A stretch of 64,000 bases of DNA, from contig CM034240.1 of assembly GCA_019916065.1 (NCBI GenBank), forward strand, positions 51,112,372 to 51,176,371, in the 5' to 3' direction. The notes beneath the pieces are model-generated. The model searched no databases. It saw only the letters and a list, made by a program, of their open reading frames with translations, and was not told where the DNA came from. The translations under genes were made by a program, and so were the position numbers. This document shows positions 1 through 11,289 of this stretch, one piece after another. This DNA comes from Vitellaria paradoxa. Taxonomy: Eukaryota; Streptophyta; Magnoliopsida; Ericales; Sapotaceae. Positions within the stretch are counted from its first letter, which is position 1, and every line of letters starts with the position of its first letter.

Positions 1-349
1 GCACGGTCCGCCACTTCCAAAGCAATTTAATCAAATTAAAAAATCGAACACGTGAACAGTACTGGTGTATTCTCTTGGGTGGCTTTTGTGTTCTGTCATT
101 CATATTTTCAATAAGTTGATGCTGCGTTTGAACTGTGCTGATGGGCTGCTTGCTCTTGTGATAATTTGCGGAGGATGATTCACTACGCAACGGAATTTTT
201 AGACTATTTTCTTTTTTACTTTTACATAATTTGTTCACTAAGAAAAAAAAATTTAAGTTTCAAATTTTAAGACAATTGTAGATTTGGAAAATCCTGTGTT
301 GTGGTGTCAACCTTTTGTAGTTCTAACTTCTCTTCCTGGCACTAAATCA
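1..349. other. Window edge, no gene recognised
   Basis: No convincing coding segment is visible. This stretch may be intron or degenerate flank of the Midasin-like fragment that follows on the plus strand. No open frame joins cleanly to the exon beginning near 350. Confidence 0.4.
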
Positions 350-1255
350 GGCAACGTACTTCTTCTATTGAGGATTATCTTGTTCACTGCTTGAAAATTA
401 GAGTGGCTACACGTAATCTTTGGCAAAGTTCACCAGTGACAAATGTACAAAGTTTTCTTTTGTCCACGGCTTAGTTTCTCTTCCAACAGGTACCTTTCCT
501 TTTTTTTTTTTTAATAATTATTGACATATAATTATTATCGTGACTAGAAAACTTCAAGTTTCATTTTCTTATTTATTTATTTATTTTTGCTGCCAGATTA
601 TTTTTGCGCACAGAAAATCATTTGAAGCTGATGAATACGCTGCAATCAAGTCTATCTTTGATTCCTTTCAGAATAATGATAACAGTATGCATTTGTTCCG
701 AAACCTTCCAGTCAAGTCAAATATTTTATCATTAAAATTCCGTTCGTAGGATTGTGCAGCATCCATGTGAATGAGCATGCCTTTTTCTTAACTTGTGTAG
801 TCCAAAATTTTGCCAGTTTAAGTTTGATTCTTTTCCCTTTGATTACAGCATGATAACCTAAGGGCTGTGATTTCCCTTCTTGAATCATCAAGTCACAATG
901 GATTGGCTTCCATGGTGGATTTGTTCGTCAAGCCATTGCTTGGAGAACTGTATCTTCCATGCTCACCTGCAGGTGAAAATATTTTCTTTTCTATTATACT
1001 GTGTTTAGGCATATAACTTTACTTTGAATGCTGACTAGTATGAGTTAGCTATCAGTTATTGATTATATTTAATATTTTGATCATCCATTTTTTTGTAGAT
1101 CTTGTACGCATTGTAGGCCATTCATGGTTACGAGTTGGGAGCTTACGTTATCATCTCTTAAATTACTTGTGATAATCTGGATCCTACTCTGAAGTACTCT
1201 TTCAAGTACTTGAAGTTGGTCGAAAAGATTTCTTTGCTTGAACTTGAAAATGAAG
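350..1255 (+). pseudogene. Midasin-like (MDN1) multi-exon gene fragment, broken
   Basis: Four short exon-like segments lie in order with GT-AG borders. They run about 350-489 (donor GT at 490), 595-683, about 849-972 and about 1100-1255. Phrases such as NLWQSSPVTNVQSF, SFEADEYAAIKSIFDSF, ASMVDLFVKPLLGELYLP and LDPTLKYSFKYLKLVEKIS resemble, from memory, the long linker between the AAA ring and the C-terminal end of plant Midasin. Midasin is the dynein-like AAA ATPase that removes assembly factors from pre-60S ribosomes. The first segment has an in-frame TAG shortly before its donor. In the last segment a one-base shift near 1160-1172 breaks the frame. A full Midasin gene is tens of kilobases long, and no continuation is seen after 1255. 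Introns are kept, so this looks like a duplicated and decayed genomic fragment, not a retrocopy. It could also be the edge of a longer pseudogene lying to the left of the window. Confidence 0.55.
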
Positions 1256-2094
1256 TATGTTTTGTCCAAGACTATCTCTATTTTAAAAGACCATGTGATG
1301 AAATTAGTGCTTATTGTGCATCTGATTCTTCTTGTTCCGCATTTTTATTTTTTTTTTTTTATTTTTTTGAGAATTGTAAAACCATTGTCTATCGTTTACT
1401 TATCAGTGTGTCATGGAATCAAAGTGGCTAAGAGGTGAAGTGTAGAACATTTATCTTGAAAAAAGGTTGAAAATTTTCAAGGAATAGGAAAGCATGTCAA
1501 GGAACCGAGTTACCTTTATATAAATTGAAGGCATCATGTTGTCTACTTCGTATAGGTGGATTTCTGATAGATTCAGATTTATGGATGCATCCGTCAATGA
1601 ATCTTTTACATTTATATATATATATATAGGAAAAAGAAAATCTGAAGGTGCGTGTTCATGCGTCATTTTGAAGTTGGGCTTTTTATGCATTAGGTTTTTG
1701 ATACGGAGCTGATGCTTCCCTGAGAGAGTTGAAATGGCTGCATAAAGGGATGTCTTTACATTTGTGAACCAAATTGGATTTCCTCCTTGAATGTTTCTAA
1801 CGAATTGATTTCCTCCTTGAATGTTTTTTTTTTTTTTTTGGTAATTACCTCGTTGAATGTTTCCAACGAACAACCCAGACAATTGAGGCACAATCCATTC
1901 CTTGAACGTTTCTAAAAGATTGAAGATTGAGTTTGGCAGAATGAAAAACTGTTTCTCAATGGAAACACTAGAATGGAAAACTGTATGAATTAGAATGTGG
2001 GTAGGATAATACCCTTAACAGCTGATAATTTTTAATTATGTCAATAGAGATTTAGCTAAAATATTTTCTAAGGTGTTTGCTCTATAATGGTAAT
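1256..2094. other. Intergenic, no gene
   Basis: Low-complexity plant DNA with poly-T runs near 1346 and 1825. A short phrase (TTCCTCCTTGAATGTTT and close variants) occurs three times between about 1780 and 1865. The open frame on the minus strand at 1451-1891 has no recognisable protein features and is probably chance. Confidence 0.5.
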
Positions 2095-2247
2095 AGAAGA
2101 CTAGGATTCCTATCTTGCTTAAATTTAGGAAACTTTACAATCCTGTTTGTTTCTTCTCTAATTTTTTAAATAGAAGACTAGGATTCTTATCTTTTCAGAC
2201 TTAGGAAACTTTACAATCCTATTTCGTTTCTAATTTTTTTTATTCCT
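2095..2247 (+). repeat. 77-bp tandem duplication upstream of the F-box gene
   Basis: Two adjacent diverged copies start at 2095 and 2172, both with AGAAGACTAGGATTC and later AGGAAACTTTACAATCCT. They end about 80 bp before the F-box start codon, so they lie in its probable promoter. Confidence 0.75.
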
Positions 2248-2263
2248 ACTTGAACTTTGTGTG

Positions 2264-2295
2264 TATATATACACACACACTATATACACACGTAC
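2264..2295 (+). promoter_or_regulatory. TATA-like and TA/CA microsatellite of the F-box gene
   Basis: A run of TATATATACACACACAC with a second TATATACACAC lies 30-60 bp before the ATG at 2327. If this is the TATA element, an upstream in-frame ATG at 2261 would sit in the promoter. This supports the start at 2327. Confidence 0.4.
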
Positions 2296-2326
2296 ATTAA
2301 TTGAAAAACTTGAAAAGTTGAAAAAG

Positions 2327-3745
2327 ATGGATGCTATATCATTATCGTCAAGTCCTGACGCTGATGGATGTTATATGACAGAGGAAATTCTAATGGAAAT
2401 TCTTTCTAGGCTGCCAGTGAAGTCGATATTTAAGTTTAGAAGCGTGTCCCGGGGATGGCTTTCTCTGTTATCGAGTCCTTCTTTCGTGAACTTTTACAAA
2501 ACACAAATGTGTCAATGGACACTTGTTCACAGAAATTTGTACCACCACGAACCCCACTATTATTGGTATTCTATACCTCCCCCTCCCAACTACGATTTGT
2601 TCAATAATCTAAATTCGTTTGGTTCCAAGTCCAAGTCCCCCACTTTCAGTATTCTTCCACCTAGGTGGTCCTTGGAGTTTCCAGAGGAGGAAAACCAGAA
2701 GAAGACGGTGATTATAGAAGAAATATTAGGATCGAGTAATGGATGGTTGTTGTGCACGAGTATTAATCCACAACTTTTCCTACGTACCATTTTGCACTTG
2801 ATTAACCCACTCACCATGCAATGTATCTCGCTTCCCTTTTCTTTCTTGTCCAAAGAAATATGCTTCGGCTTTGTCACCAAAGTCGAAGGCGATGTGATCA
2901 TAAGTTTTAGATTGGTGATACTACTCTGGCCATCTCACACCAGATTCGACATCTCTACAACCTTTCTTGTGTTTCGGGAATTCTGTTCCGAAACACGAGC
3001 ATGGAAGAAGTCAAGAGTATACATTGATCAGTTTGATCAGTACCCTGTCAAAATAACCCCTTGCTTTGGCAAGGTTGCTTTCACTCTGGGCAATGTTTTG
3101 CATTGGTTCAATGGCGCCACCATCTTGGCTTACTATCTGGACTATGGTGGTTCCGGCCACAAATGCCGGTTTATCAGCTTGCCTGCGGATCGGATGATTC
3201 GGACTAACGACCATTATGAAGGAAGGGACTGCTTGCCTGCGGATTGTATGAATTGGATTTACGACCGTTATATAGCAAGGGGAAGATTATTTTCGGACGA
3301 ATCAAGTGAAAGTGATAGTATGTGTGGAGTGGCTCAAGATGGATGCATCACATACGTTGAGATGGTTGGTTTTGGTAAGAGAGGATTCCAAGAAGGGGGT
3401 TTAAGTGTGTGGAAACTAAGAGACTACGACAAGGGTGAATGGAGTTTGGAGCACAGAGTTGAAAATAGAGACATGGTATTTGATCCTCGTCTAAGGAAAC
3501 CTCCCGCCCGTCTGCTAGCTTTCCACCCTTTAGATTCAGAAATAGTGTATTTGGGACAGTGTGACTTCATATTTTCTTACAACATTCGGCTTGGGAAGTT
3601 GGAAATTGTTCAATCTCCCATGCACGAGGATGAAGGAAGGGACTTTTGCTGCTATACCTTGCCGTTTGTGCTTCAGTGGCCAACAAGGTTAGGTCTCCTA
3701 CCTCTTGAAGGATTTCTTAGCATCTCTGTTTCGCTAATTATTTAG
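2327..3745 (+). CDS. F-box protein, single exon
   Basis: This encodes about 472 residues. Residues about 17-60 form an F-box: EEILMEILSRLPVKSIFKF followed by the RSVSRGWLSLLSSPSF pattern. In the family this segment binds SKP1 and makes the protein the substrate adaptor of an SCF ubiquitin ligase. The rest resembles the associated domain of plant F-box proteins of the At5g07610 kind, with GSSNGWLLC, LHLINPLTMQCISLP, SVWKLRDYDKGEWSLEHRV and a final FSYNIRLGKLEIV segment. That assignment is tentative and the substrate is unknown. I chose the ATG at 2327 over the in-frame ATG at 2261 because the upstream 22 codons are encoded by the TA/CA microsatellite. A direct repeat of 54 bp (units starting at 3178 and 3232) duplicates about 18 codons beginning LPAD. 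The frame is uninterrupted and there is no intron. Confidence 0.85.
   Translation: MDAISLSSSPDADGCYMTEEILMEILSRLPVKSIFKFRSVSRGWLSLLSSPSFVNFYKTQMCQWTLVHRNLYHHEPHYYWYSIPPPPNYDLFNNLNSFGSKSKSPTFSILPPRWSLEFPEEENQKKTVIIEEILGSSNGWLLCTSINPQLFLRTILHLINPLTMQCISLPFSFLSKEICFGFVTKVEGDVIISFRLVILLWPSHTRFDISTTFLVFREFCSETRAWKKSRVYIDQFDQYPVKITPCFGKVAFTLGNVLHWFNGATILAYYLDYGGSGHKCRFISLPADRMIRTNDHYEGRDCLPADCMNWIYDRYIARGRLFSDESSESDSMCGVAQDGCITYVEMVGFGKRGFQEGGLSVWKLRDYDKGEWSLEHRVENRDMVFDPRLRKPPARLLAFHPLDSEIVYLGQCDFIFSYNIRLGKLEIVQSPMHEDEGRDFCCYTLPFVLQWPTRLGLLPLEGFLSISVSLII
3178..3285 (+). repeat. In-frame 54-bp direct repeat inside the F-box gene
   Basis: Two units begin CTTGCCTGCGGAT at 3178 and 3232. They encode LPADRMIRTNDHYEGRD and a diverged LPADCMNWIYDRYIARG. 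Because 54 is a multiple of three, the frame is kept. Confidence 0.75.
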
Positions 3746-3836
3746 TTCCTCTTTCTATTTTTTTTTTTTTTTTAAGGCCAAGTGTTGATATTTTAGATAT
3801 TTAATCCTATGGAGAAGCATTCGTCGGAGACTGCAT

Positions 3837-3863
3837 AAAAAAAAAAAAAAAAAAAAAAAAAAA
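3837..3863 (+). repeat. A27 tract 90 bp after the F-box stop
   Basis: A run of 27 A begins after GACTGCAT, about 90 bp downstream of the stop. It could be simple sequence or the fossil poly(A) tail of a retrocopied F-box transcript. No target duplication was established. Confidence 0.6.
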
Positions 3864-6800
3864 CTTATATAAAGGCGACTATGTCCTTATCAATTTTATT
3901 GGATATTTGTTTTTTTTGTAATTTTTATTAGATATTTGTTACCTTTTGCCGCACCAAATTTATGGTATTCATACGACACGAGCGATTTTAGTGTATGCAA
4001 AGATAATTAAAATAGATACATTTGAGATTTTAGTGTATGTCTGACATTTTGTGCCTAAGTTTATTTATTTATTATTATTTTTTCGGTTGAGATTTTGTTA
4101 GATTTTGTTGAAGATTGAGATTTCGTTAGCACTCATAATTGAAGGAGGAGGAGGATGAAATATCTCCCGGCATGACAGGCACAGGTCGACTCCAGAGCTC
4201 CAGGCTCTCCCTTTCCCTCAACGAAAATTTTTGTCGAGAATTGTTGAAGATCGAGACTTATTTTTTTTATTTTATTATTTATTTATTTATTCTTATTTAT
4301 TTTTTGGGTAAAGATCTTATTGAAGGTTGAGATTTTATTTTATTTTCGTTGGGATTTTGTTGAAACATTGGGTTTTGAGTACTAGAGATTTGTGACCGAG
4401 TTTAATTTTTTTCCTTTTTTTTTTTTGAGATTTTGTTAGATTTTATTGTTGAAGATTGAGATTTCGTTAGCTTGAGTTTAATTTTTTTTTTCTATTTTTT
4501 GTTGACATTTTCCCTAGTCTATTACTATTACGCTTTAATTTGGTGAAGCACATTTTTTGGTATAACATCTTTTTTTTTAAATTGACAAAAATAACCCTAA
4601 ACCTGTTAGTTTTGAAAAATAAGAATGTGATAAAGAGAATTACCAAACCTAAATATAAATACACAAGTTAGTTTTAAATTAATTATTAGTTTTTAAAAGT
4701 AAAGTTTTAAAAAGTAAAGATATTATCTATTTTATAGCCATCCCTATCTTTATTGCATTTGCAAAGCTGATTAGAGATTAGTATTATCTTTGATATAAAG
4801 AAAATTATCAAGGTATAAAAAAGAAGATTTTTCTCATAAATTTAATAAATTGGTTAAAAATTAATGGACAAAAATGAGTAAATAACCTAATTTGTAAACT
4901 AACAAAATTAAATTGACAAAAATAACCCCCAAAACTAAATGAGTGTTATTTTGATATAAAGAAAATTATCAAGGTATAAAAAAGAAGATTTTCTCGTAAG
5001 TTTAATAGATTGATTAAAAATCAATAGAAAAAATGTGTAAATATCCTAATTTGTAAAATAAAAAAAATTAAATTGACAAAGATAATCCCAAAACTAAATA
5101 TATAAACATCTTTTAATTTTAAAAAGTAAGAATATAATAGTTAATTTACAATATGTTTAAATTCAAAAATTCCAACAAAAATTTCAATTTAAAAATTCAG
5201 CTATCAAGTTCACAATTAAAAAACAAAGACAAAGAGAGACAGTTATACATTGATTGGCAACGTTTTGTTTACATTTTTACACTTAAAATTTTATAAATTG
5301 ATAACAAAAATATGTTTGTTTTTGTTTAAAAAAAAACTTATTTTATAAATAATGTAATACATTTCAATAATCTATTAATATATTTAAAAATATTGCAATG
5401 ATTAAAATATAAGAAAAAAATGAGTGGTAAATTTTAAAATAAATAAATTTTAAAAGAATTGTAAAAAATAAATAGATATCAAAATGTTAAAAAACATGAC
5501 AAAAGTTTGTAAATAAATTTTAATTTATTTTATCTTAATCAAATAAAATTTAATTTTTTTTTATGATTGCTAAAAATATAAATAAAAATAAAATTTATTT
5601 TATCTTTTTAAATTTTTTTCTTGTATAAAACCTACAAACATAAAATAAAAGTTGTAAATTTAAATTTCTAATTCTTTTTTGTCCCTATTAACTTTTTACA
5701 TTAACCTAATTTCAAAATAGAATAACTGATTTATTTTTTTTCCTCACCATTAACATATAGAAAAAAAAAACTACAAAAATTTTAATTTTTTTATAATAAC
5801 AAATAATTTTTTAGAATAACATAAAAATAAATTTTTATCATAATAATAACTCATCTGTATAAGTAAATTTTTTAAAAAATTTAAAATGTAATTATCTGCA
5901 CTTATCAAACTATCTAAAAAAAATTAATAAATTGCCCTCTCTATATATTTTTAAAAAAATAATTTCCACTATAAAAAAATTGAATGTTTCTTAAAACATT
6001 TTAATTAAACTATTTGAAAAATCTATTTTCTAGATAACTCTTTTGAATATCAATATTGAAAAGTTTAAAAATATATTTTACCTGAAAATGTTAAAAATAC
6101 AGGAAAAATAATAAACTATTCAAAGTTCAAGAAAGAAGTTACTTAATGAAACAGTAATTTTTTGTACTAAAAATAAGAAAAATAAAATAAAATAGCAAAT
6201 AAAATATTTTAATTATTTTTTAAATTTTGTATCTAGATATTTTTCTTAAATCAATTGAGTTTACAAGTTATAATGGGGTTTGAAATTGTATAAATTAATA
6301 TAAATTTATAAAAATTATAATTTCATAATTTGTGCAGTAAGTAAAATTTTAAATTTTAAAGGGATTTATATAATTTTGTAAACTCCCAAATGATATACCT
6401 TATAAAATTTTAAATTTACCTTTTTAAGTTTTGTTGATTTTTGAGTATGAAAGAAATAAATTGAACTTTTAAAACTTCAAATTGCACAAAAGTAAGAAAA
6501 AAAATAAATTTATAATTTCTTTCTCAAACACACCCTAATTAATACAAAACGTTTACAATTTTTATTTTAAATTTATTTATCAATATTTATTTTAATGATA
6601 ATAATTAAAGTTCAATAAATCTAGAGTGTTATAAATGTGAATATTGTTTGCCATGGTATAGTGACGATGTTGTCATTATCGTTTCAAATGATTTGGGGTT
6701 ATTTAGATATTATTCGGGACAGATCGGGACAAATCGGGGTAGATTTGGATTAGATATCGGATTCGAGGTAGATTGAGATGGAGACAATGCCATCTCCATA

Positions 6801-6930
6801 TCTGATCCAATATCCAATTTTTTTTAAAAAACCAAATCCAAATCCGATCTAACATCTAAAAAAAAATTCAAATTTCACATCCATTCAGATCGGATTTAAA
6901 CGGGTCGGCCGAGATGCGCATCCCTATTTG
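3864..6930. other. AT-rich intergenic region
   Basis: No gene is recognised. A phrase of about 45 bp (GAGATTTTGTTAGATTTT followed by GTTGAAGATTGAGATTTCG) occurs at about 4084-4131 and 4426-4471. From 5,100 to 6,600 the sequence is almost pure A/T. At 6,700-6,920 there is a degenerate patch of repeated GGATC/CGGAT-like words, typical of old plant repeats. Confidence 0.5.
4791..5102. repeat. 161-bp tandem duplication
   Basis: Units start at about 4791 and 4952, both with TGATATAAAGAAAATTATCA. Both continue through AGGTATAAAAAAGAAGATT to a shared ATTAAATTGACAAA segment. Divergence is moderate and there is no coding content. Confidence 0.7.
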
Positions 6931-6942
6931 GTTGCGCATTCT

Positions 6943-7188
6943 TCAATAACTACTGGCAAATGCAACTGCAGACTCATCTGCCCCAAAGAAGGTTTCGGGA
7001 GTAGTCTGTAGAGTCATGTGGTAGCCGCCATCTGTTTCCCATGGCACGCTGTAGTTGTCGACAATTGGCAGCACTTTTTTGGCCTCAAAATTAATAGTGT
7101 TCTTTCCCTCATTGTAGGCAGCCATTTCACGGATGAATCTTTCCTTGTCCTTCTTGCTTTCCTCAGTATATGGTTGTAGATATAGCAA
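6943..7188 (-). pseudogene. HMG-box-like C-terminal remnant
   Basis: A minus-strand open frame of 81 residues begins PYTEESKKDKERFIREMAAY. This resembles the third helix of plant HMG-box DNA-binding proteins. An uncharacterised tail with DNYSVPWETDGGYHMTLQT follows. Only the end of one HMG box is present. An initiating exon, splice acceptor and second half are not visible, so I treat it as an exon remnant. It lies directly beside an LTR-retrotransposon end, which may have carried or cut it. The HMG-box call rests on one short segment. Confidence 0.35.
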
Positions 7189-7214
7189 ATGAACAAAATG
7201 AGATTAAACATTGG

Positions 7215-7400
7215 ATGCGATAAGGAAAGTCTTGGGGTTTTCCACATTAGTTGTAGAAAGCAACTGGTGGTTAGTGTATAAATGTGAGAAAAATCCTTAC
7301 CCTTAATCTATCTTTTGAGATTGAGATAATTACAAGACCACCTAACATTGGTATTAGAGCTCAGGTCCCACCGGGTCACCAGAGGAACAGGTTGTCGCTC
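7215..7400 (+). mobile_element. LTR end plus tRNA-Met-type primer site (copia-like remnant)
   Basis: Sequence ending CCACCTAACA at 7347 is followed by TGGTATTAGAGC at 7349-7360. This is one base different from the classical plant copia primer-binding site complementary to initiator tRNA-Met (TGGTATCAGAGC). A leader-like stretch follows. No matching downstream LTR was found. Confidence 0.5.
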
Positions 7401-9095
7401 ACTCACAGGACTGCTTGATATGTGAAGTGTAAAGGGAGAGATTCTTTGGAAGAGCTAATAATATGTCCTATATCACCTATCTAGTTATCAAAGCTCACTA
7501 CTTTAGAAGAAAGTTCAAGTGACTGATACTAAAACTAAACCAATCTAAAGTAGAAATCTATTCCGTTACATCTATGCCAGTTTGGAAAGTTTTATCTGTC
7601 CATTCAAATGGAACTTGGGTATGGGTAAAACAAAAGATGCACTGAGGCAATTTAATCTCATAAGCAAATTGTTGCCTCTAGAAAGTTAATTACCTCCCTG
7701 TCACTCTAGGAGAGATGCCTCCAAGCATCTATATCCATGTTTCTGATATTTTGGGTTGCAGAGGTCTCCCGGTGGATTTTTTTCAGCCGATTGCATTCCT
7801 TCCAGAGGAAGATCTAATATCTAGCTCTTGATCCTACTGGAGCGTTCTGATCTTTCTTCGATTTCTTTTGGGTCTTTCTTTGGTTCATCTTTTGGCGAGG
7901 TTTGAACGATCAATTTCTATTCTAATGCTGAGATCGGCCCTACTTTCCAAAAAAACCATGAATGAGAACTACAGATGAGTGCATCCTTTTTAATTAGAAT
8001 GATAAAGCAAACCAACTAATTTTCTAATGGCTGATCAAGAATAAATTTGATATCTTTATGGTATTTAGGCTTTTGGGATTTTCTTGCACAGCAAAAATAT
8101 ATTGACATTCACAATATGCTTAGCATAATTTAACAAATTAGACAATATTTTGTTATTTTCTAGTCATTTCATAAACAACAAAAAGAGCCACCCATTGCAC
8201 AAGACTTTACATTGTGGGGTTTGGGGAGAGTCAAATATAGCCAGCTTTCTCTTTGTAAGCAAAGCGACTAATATCAAAGTTCAAACTATTGACCCAGGTC
8301 GTAATATAATTTTACCGCTACTGCAATCCACCATTTCTCATTTCATCGATAATAATTGGTGAAATCATTAAGGTACAGGCTACAGCTAGTAGATAAGAAT
8401 ACGTAAGGTTTGGGAACCAATAATTTGGAGCATCCTATAGAATGGGCAATATCACAACATCTTATTATGTGTCAACGAGACATCATGAAATTTTCTGTAT
8501 GGTGACAAATTTAATGTCAACTAAAAGCCATTGAAAAACTACAGAAATGCAAGTTTCTCTTAATAGAAAATGATCTTAGAGTGCAAAATCAGTATTCCAT
8601 TTCAATTCAAAAAGACTATTTTTGGATCAAGGATTTGCCAAAGAGAATTCAATATTACTTCTCATGTTTGATCTTTTATTTAAAATGGAAGGGAAACCAC
8701 CGAATTTGAGAAATTAAAAAAGATTATATTTTTAGAAAACTAATTAATTGATGACAGTTTTTATTTCATTATATTTTTGGATCCACTCAAATAAGTATAT
8801 TTGGAATTTTATATTTCCTTCCCTTTTTCCCTAGCTTTTTCTATTAATTTTTTTTCTTTTCCTTCACCAAATCCTCACTCCAAGAACACGCCTTGCACTT
8901 AATTTTGGAATTACACAACTTAGGCATGATTTCTTATCTTCAGTACTCTTGAAATCATATTAAATTTATTATGTCGTCAAGATTTAAATTTTATACTTCT
9001 TGTTCAAAAACATAGAAATAAGTGTAATAGATAAATATTTGCTTGCTTGTAATTTTTGGTCTAAAAGTTGGGAATAAGCCAACTTGTTCTTAGAT
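7401..9095. other. Intergenic, no gene
   Basis: This may include leader or internal remnants of the LTR element ending at 7347, but no protein motif could be read. Open frames here, for example 8150-8362, have no supporting features. Confidence 0.4.
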
Positions 9096-9540
9096 TGTTG
9101 GGCCTATGGTGGTCCACGCCACATGGGATTAAAACCCATCGATTTCCTTTAATTACCTTGGCCCGCATGACTTAAAAGGGAGCAAGGTTTTTTCTTCTTC
9201 AGCTCTGTAGATGCGCGCAGCTGAAAAAGAAAGAAAAAGAAAAGAAAACCGAGGAGTGGCGGTATAATGGTTCTTGGGAAAATTTTATTTGGTTTTTGTT
9301 TTGGTTCAGATTTGCTTGGAGCTTAAAGACTGAGTAAGTTTGGAGTTTCTCCACTTGGTTGGAATGTTGATAGATAATCAGGTTCTTTTTTTCCCTATTT
9401 TATTGTTCCTTAAGTTTTGGTTGGTGAATACTTGAGAGTTGTTTGATTATCTAATATTATTGGAGACTGTGTATCCATTATTATTTTGGTGATAGTGGAA
9501 GATTTGAGATTTGCCTCGTAGTTTTTTCCCTTTACATTGA
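9096..9540 (+). repeat. Copia 5' LTR, 3' end deleted
   Basis: It aligns to the first three quarters of the 3' LTR, sharing the TGTTGGG start and the GGTTGGTGAATACTTGAGAG-like segment. It lacks roughly the last 130 bp including the terminal CA. Confidence 0.8.
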
Positions 9541-9589
9541 TGATGAGATAGATACAGAGAGTGTCAAGTAGATGGAGCAGCCTTCTCCA

Positions 9590-11245
9590 CTAGATACTGT
9601 AGTACCTGAGTTGAAGAGATCAACCAAATAGTCTAAACCATTAGTCAGATATCCGTCTTCTGAGTACATATTGCTTACTGATGAGGGGGAGTCTGAGGGT
9701 TTTCAAAAGGCACAAATTCACAAAGACAAAGCTAGCTAGATGAAAGCAATGGAAATGATATGAGTTTTTTGAAAAACAATTATACTTATCAACTAGTGCA
9801 GCTTCCTAAGGGCCAAAAAGCATTGAAAATAAATAGGTATTCAAGTTAAAGAAGGATAGCAATGGAAAGTTAGTAAAGTACAAAGCTAATCTAGTTGTCA
9901 AAGGCATTGGGCAGAAGAAAGATGTTGACTTTGATGAGATCTTCTTACCAGTTGTCAAGAAGACTTCTTTTCGAGTGGTTTTGGGATTAGCAGCTAGCAT
10001 AGATCTTAAGTTTGAACAATTAGATGTGAAGACTACCTTTCTCCACGATGACTTGGAGGAAGAGATCTATATGGCACGCTAGAAAGGTTTTGAAGTGAAA
10101 GGGAAAGAGAACTTGGTTTGTAAGTTAAAGAAAAGTCTCTACAGTCTCAAGCAAGCGTCAAGATAGTGGTATAAGAATTCTGACTTCATTCATAGTAAGA
10201 AATGAGTATAAAAGGACTGCTGCAGATTAGTGTGCTTACACCAGGGAGATTCGTAGATGGTAACTTCATTATCCCTTTTGCTTTATATTGATGATATATT
10301 GATTATGGGTCAGAATACTAAGATAATTGGTAAGCTAAAATATGAGTTGTTCAAGTCTTTGATACGAAAGATTAGGGCCCAGTACAACAATATTGGGTAT
10401 GAAAATTATCTGTGACAAGAAAGCTAATAAGCTGTGGTGTCACAAGAGTAGTTATGTTGAACGGGTGATTGAAAGTTCAACATTAAAGGATGCTAAACCA
10501 GTATGTACACCTTTAGCCAATCATTTCAAGTGAAAGTAAAAGTTCTTGCCCCCTACTGAGAAGAAAGAGAAGAGATGCCGGTGATTCCCTACTCCTCTAT
10601 AGTTGGAAGTTCGATGCATGATATGGTTTGCACCAGACCAGATATTGCTCATGCAGTTGGGATTGTGAGTAGGTTCCTTTTTGTCTAAGAAGAGAGCATT
10701 GGGAAGCGATCAAATGGGATCTTCGATATTTGGAAGGTACCTCCAGATTGTGTTTATCTTAAGAGCTCTAACCAGTCTTGGAAGATTTATAGATGTTTAT
10801 ATGGCAGGTGATCTCGATTGTAGAAAGTAAACTTCTGGATTTCTATTTACTTTTGTAGGGGGAGCTGTGTCATGACAGTCCAGACTGCGGAAATGTGTTG
10901 CTTTGTCTAAACCGAGGCAGAATACATTGCTGGCTGAAACAGGTAAAGCGATGTGATAGATTGAAACGGTTTCTCCCAAGAACTGAGATTAAAGCAAGAA
11001 GAGTATGTGGTGTTTCGTGATAGTTAGAGTGCTTTAGACTTGAGCAAGAACTCCACGTACCATTCTTATACTAAGCACATTGATGTTCACTATTATTGGA
11101 TACACGAGTAATGGGGAAGCAACTTATGCAGTTGAAGAAAATTCATACAGACAAAAATCCATCAGGACATGTTGACGAAGGTTGTTCCAAGAGAAAAGCT
11201 TGAGATTCGCATAGAGATGGCCAGAATGGACTTCAAGTAAGGGTT
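9590..11245 (+). pseudogene. Copia pol remnant: reverse transcriptase and RNase H
   Basis: Read across several frame breaks, this matches plant copia polyprotein. It shows YILLTDEGES and WMKAM before RT, LPKGQKAL, then QLDVKTTFLHDDLEEEIYM at about 10,020-10,077. YIDDILI, the copia form of the catalytic YVDD box, lies at 10284-10304. TEAEYIA of RNase H lies at about 10909-10929, and a C-terminal LSKNSTYHSYTKHID segment follows. Several in-frame stops (for example TAG after MAR near 10,080) and shifts rule out function. Confidence 0.85.
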
Positions 11246-11289
11246 CGTGGTTTGTTTTCCATTTTCCCATGGGTATGGAGAGGGAGATT

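Noticed and set aside
1451..1891. 146-residue minus-strand open frame
   Set aside because: It contains repeats of a poly-T flanked phrase and low-complexity KKKK/QGGN text, with no known domain or splice context.
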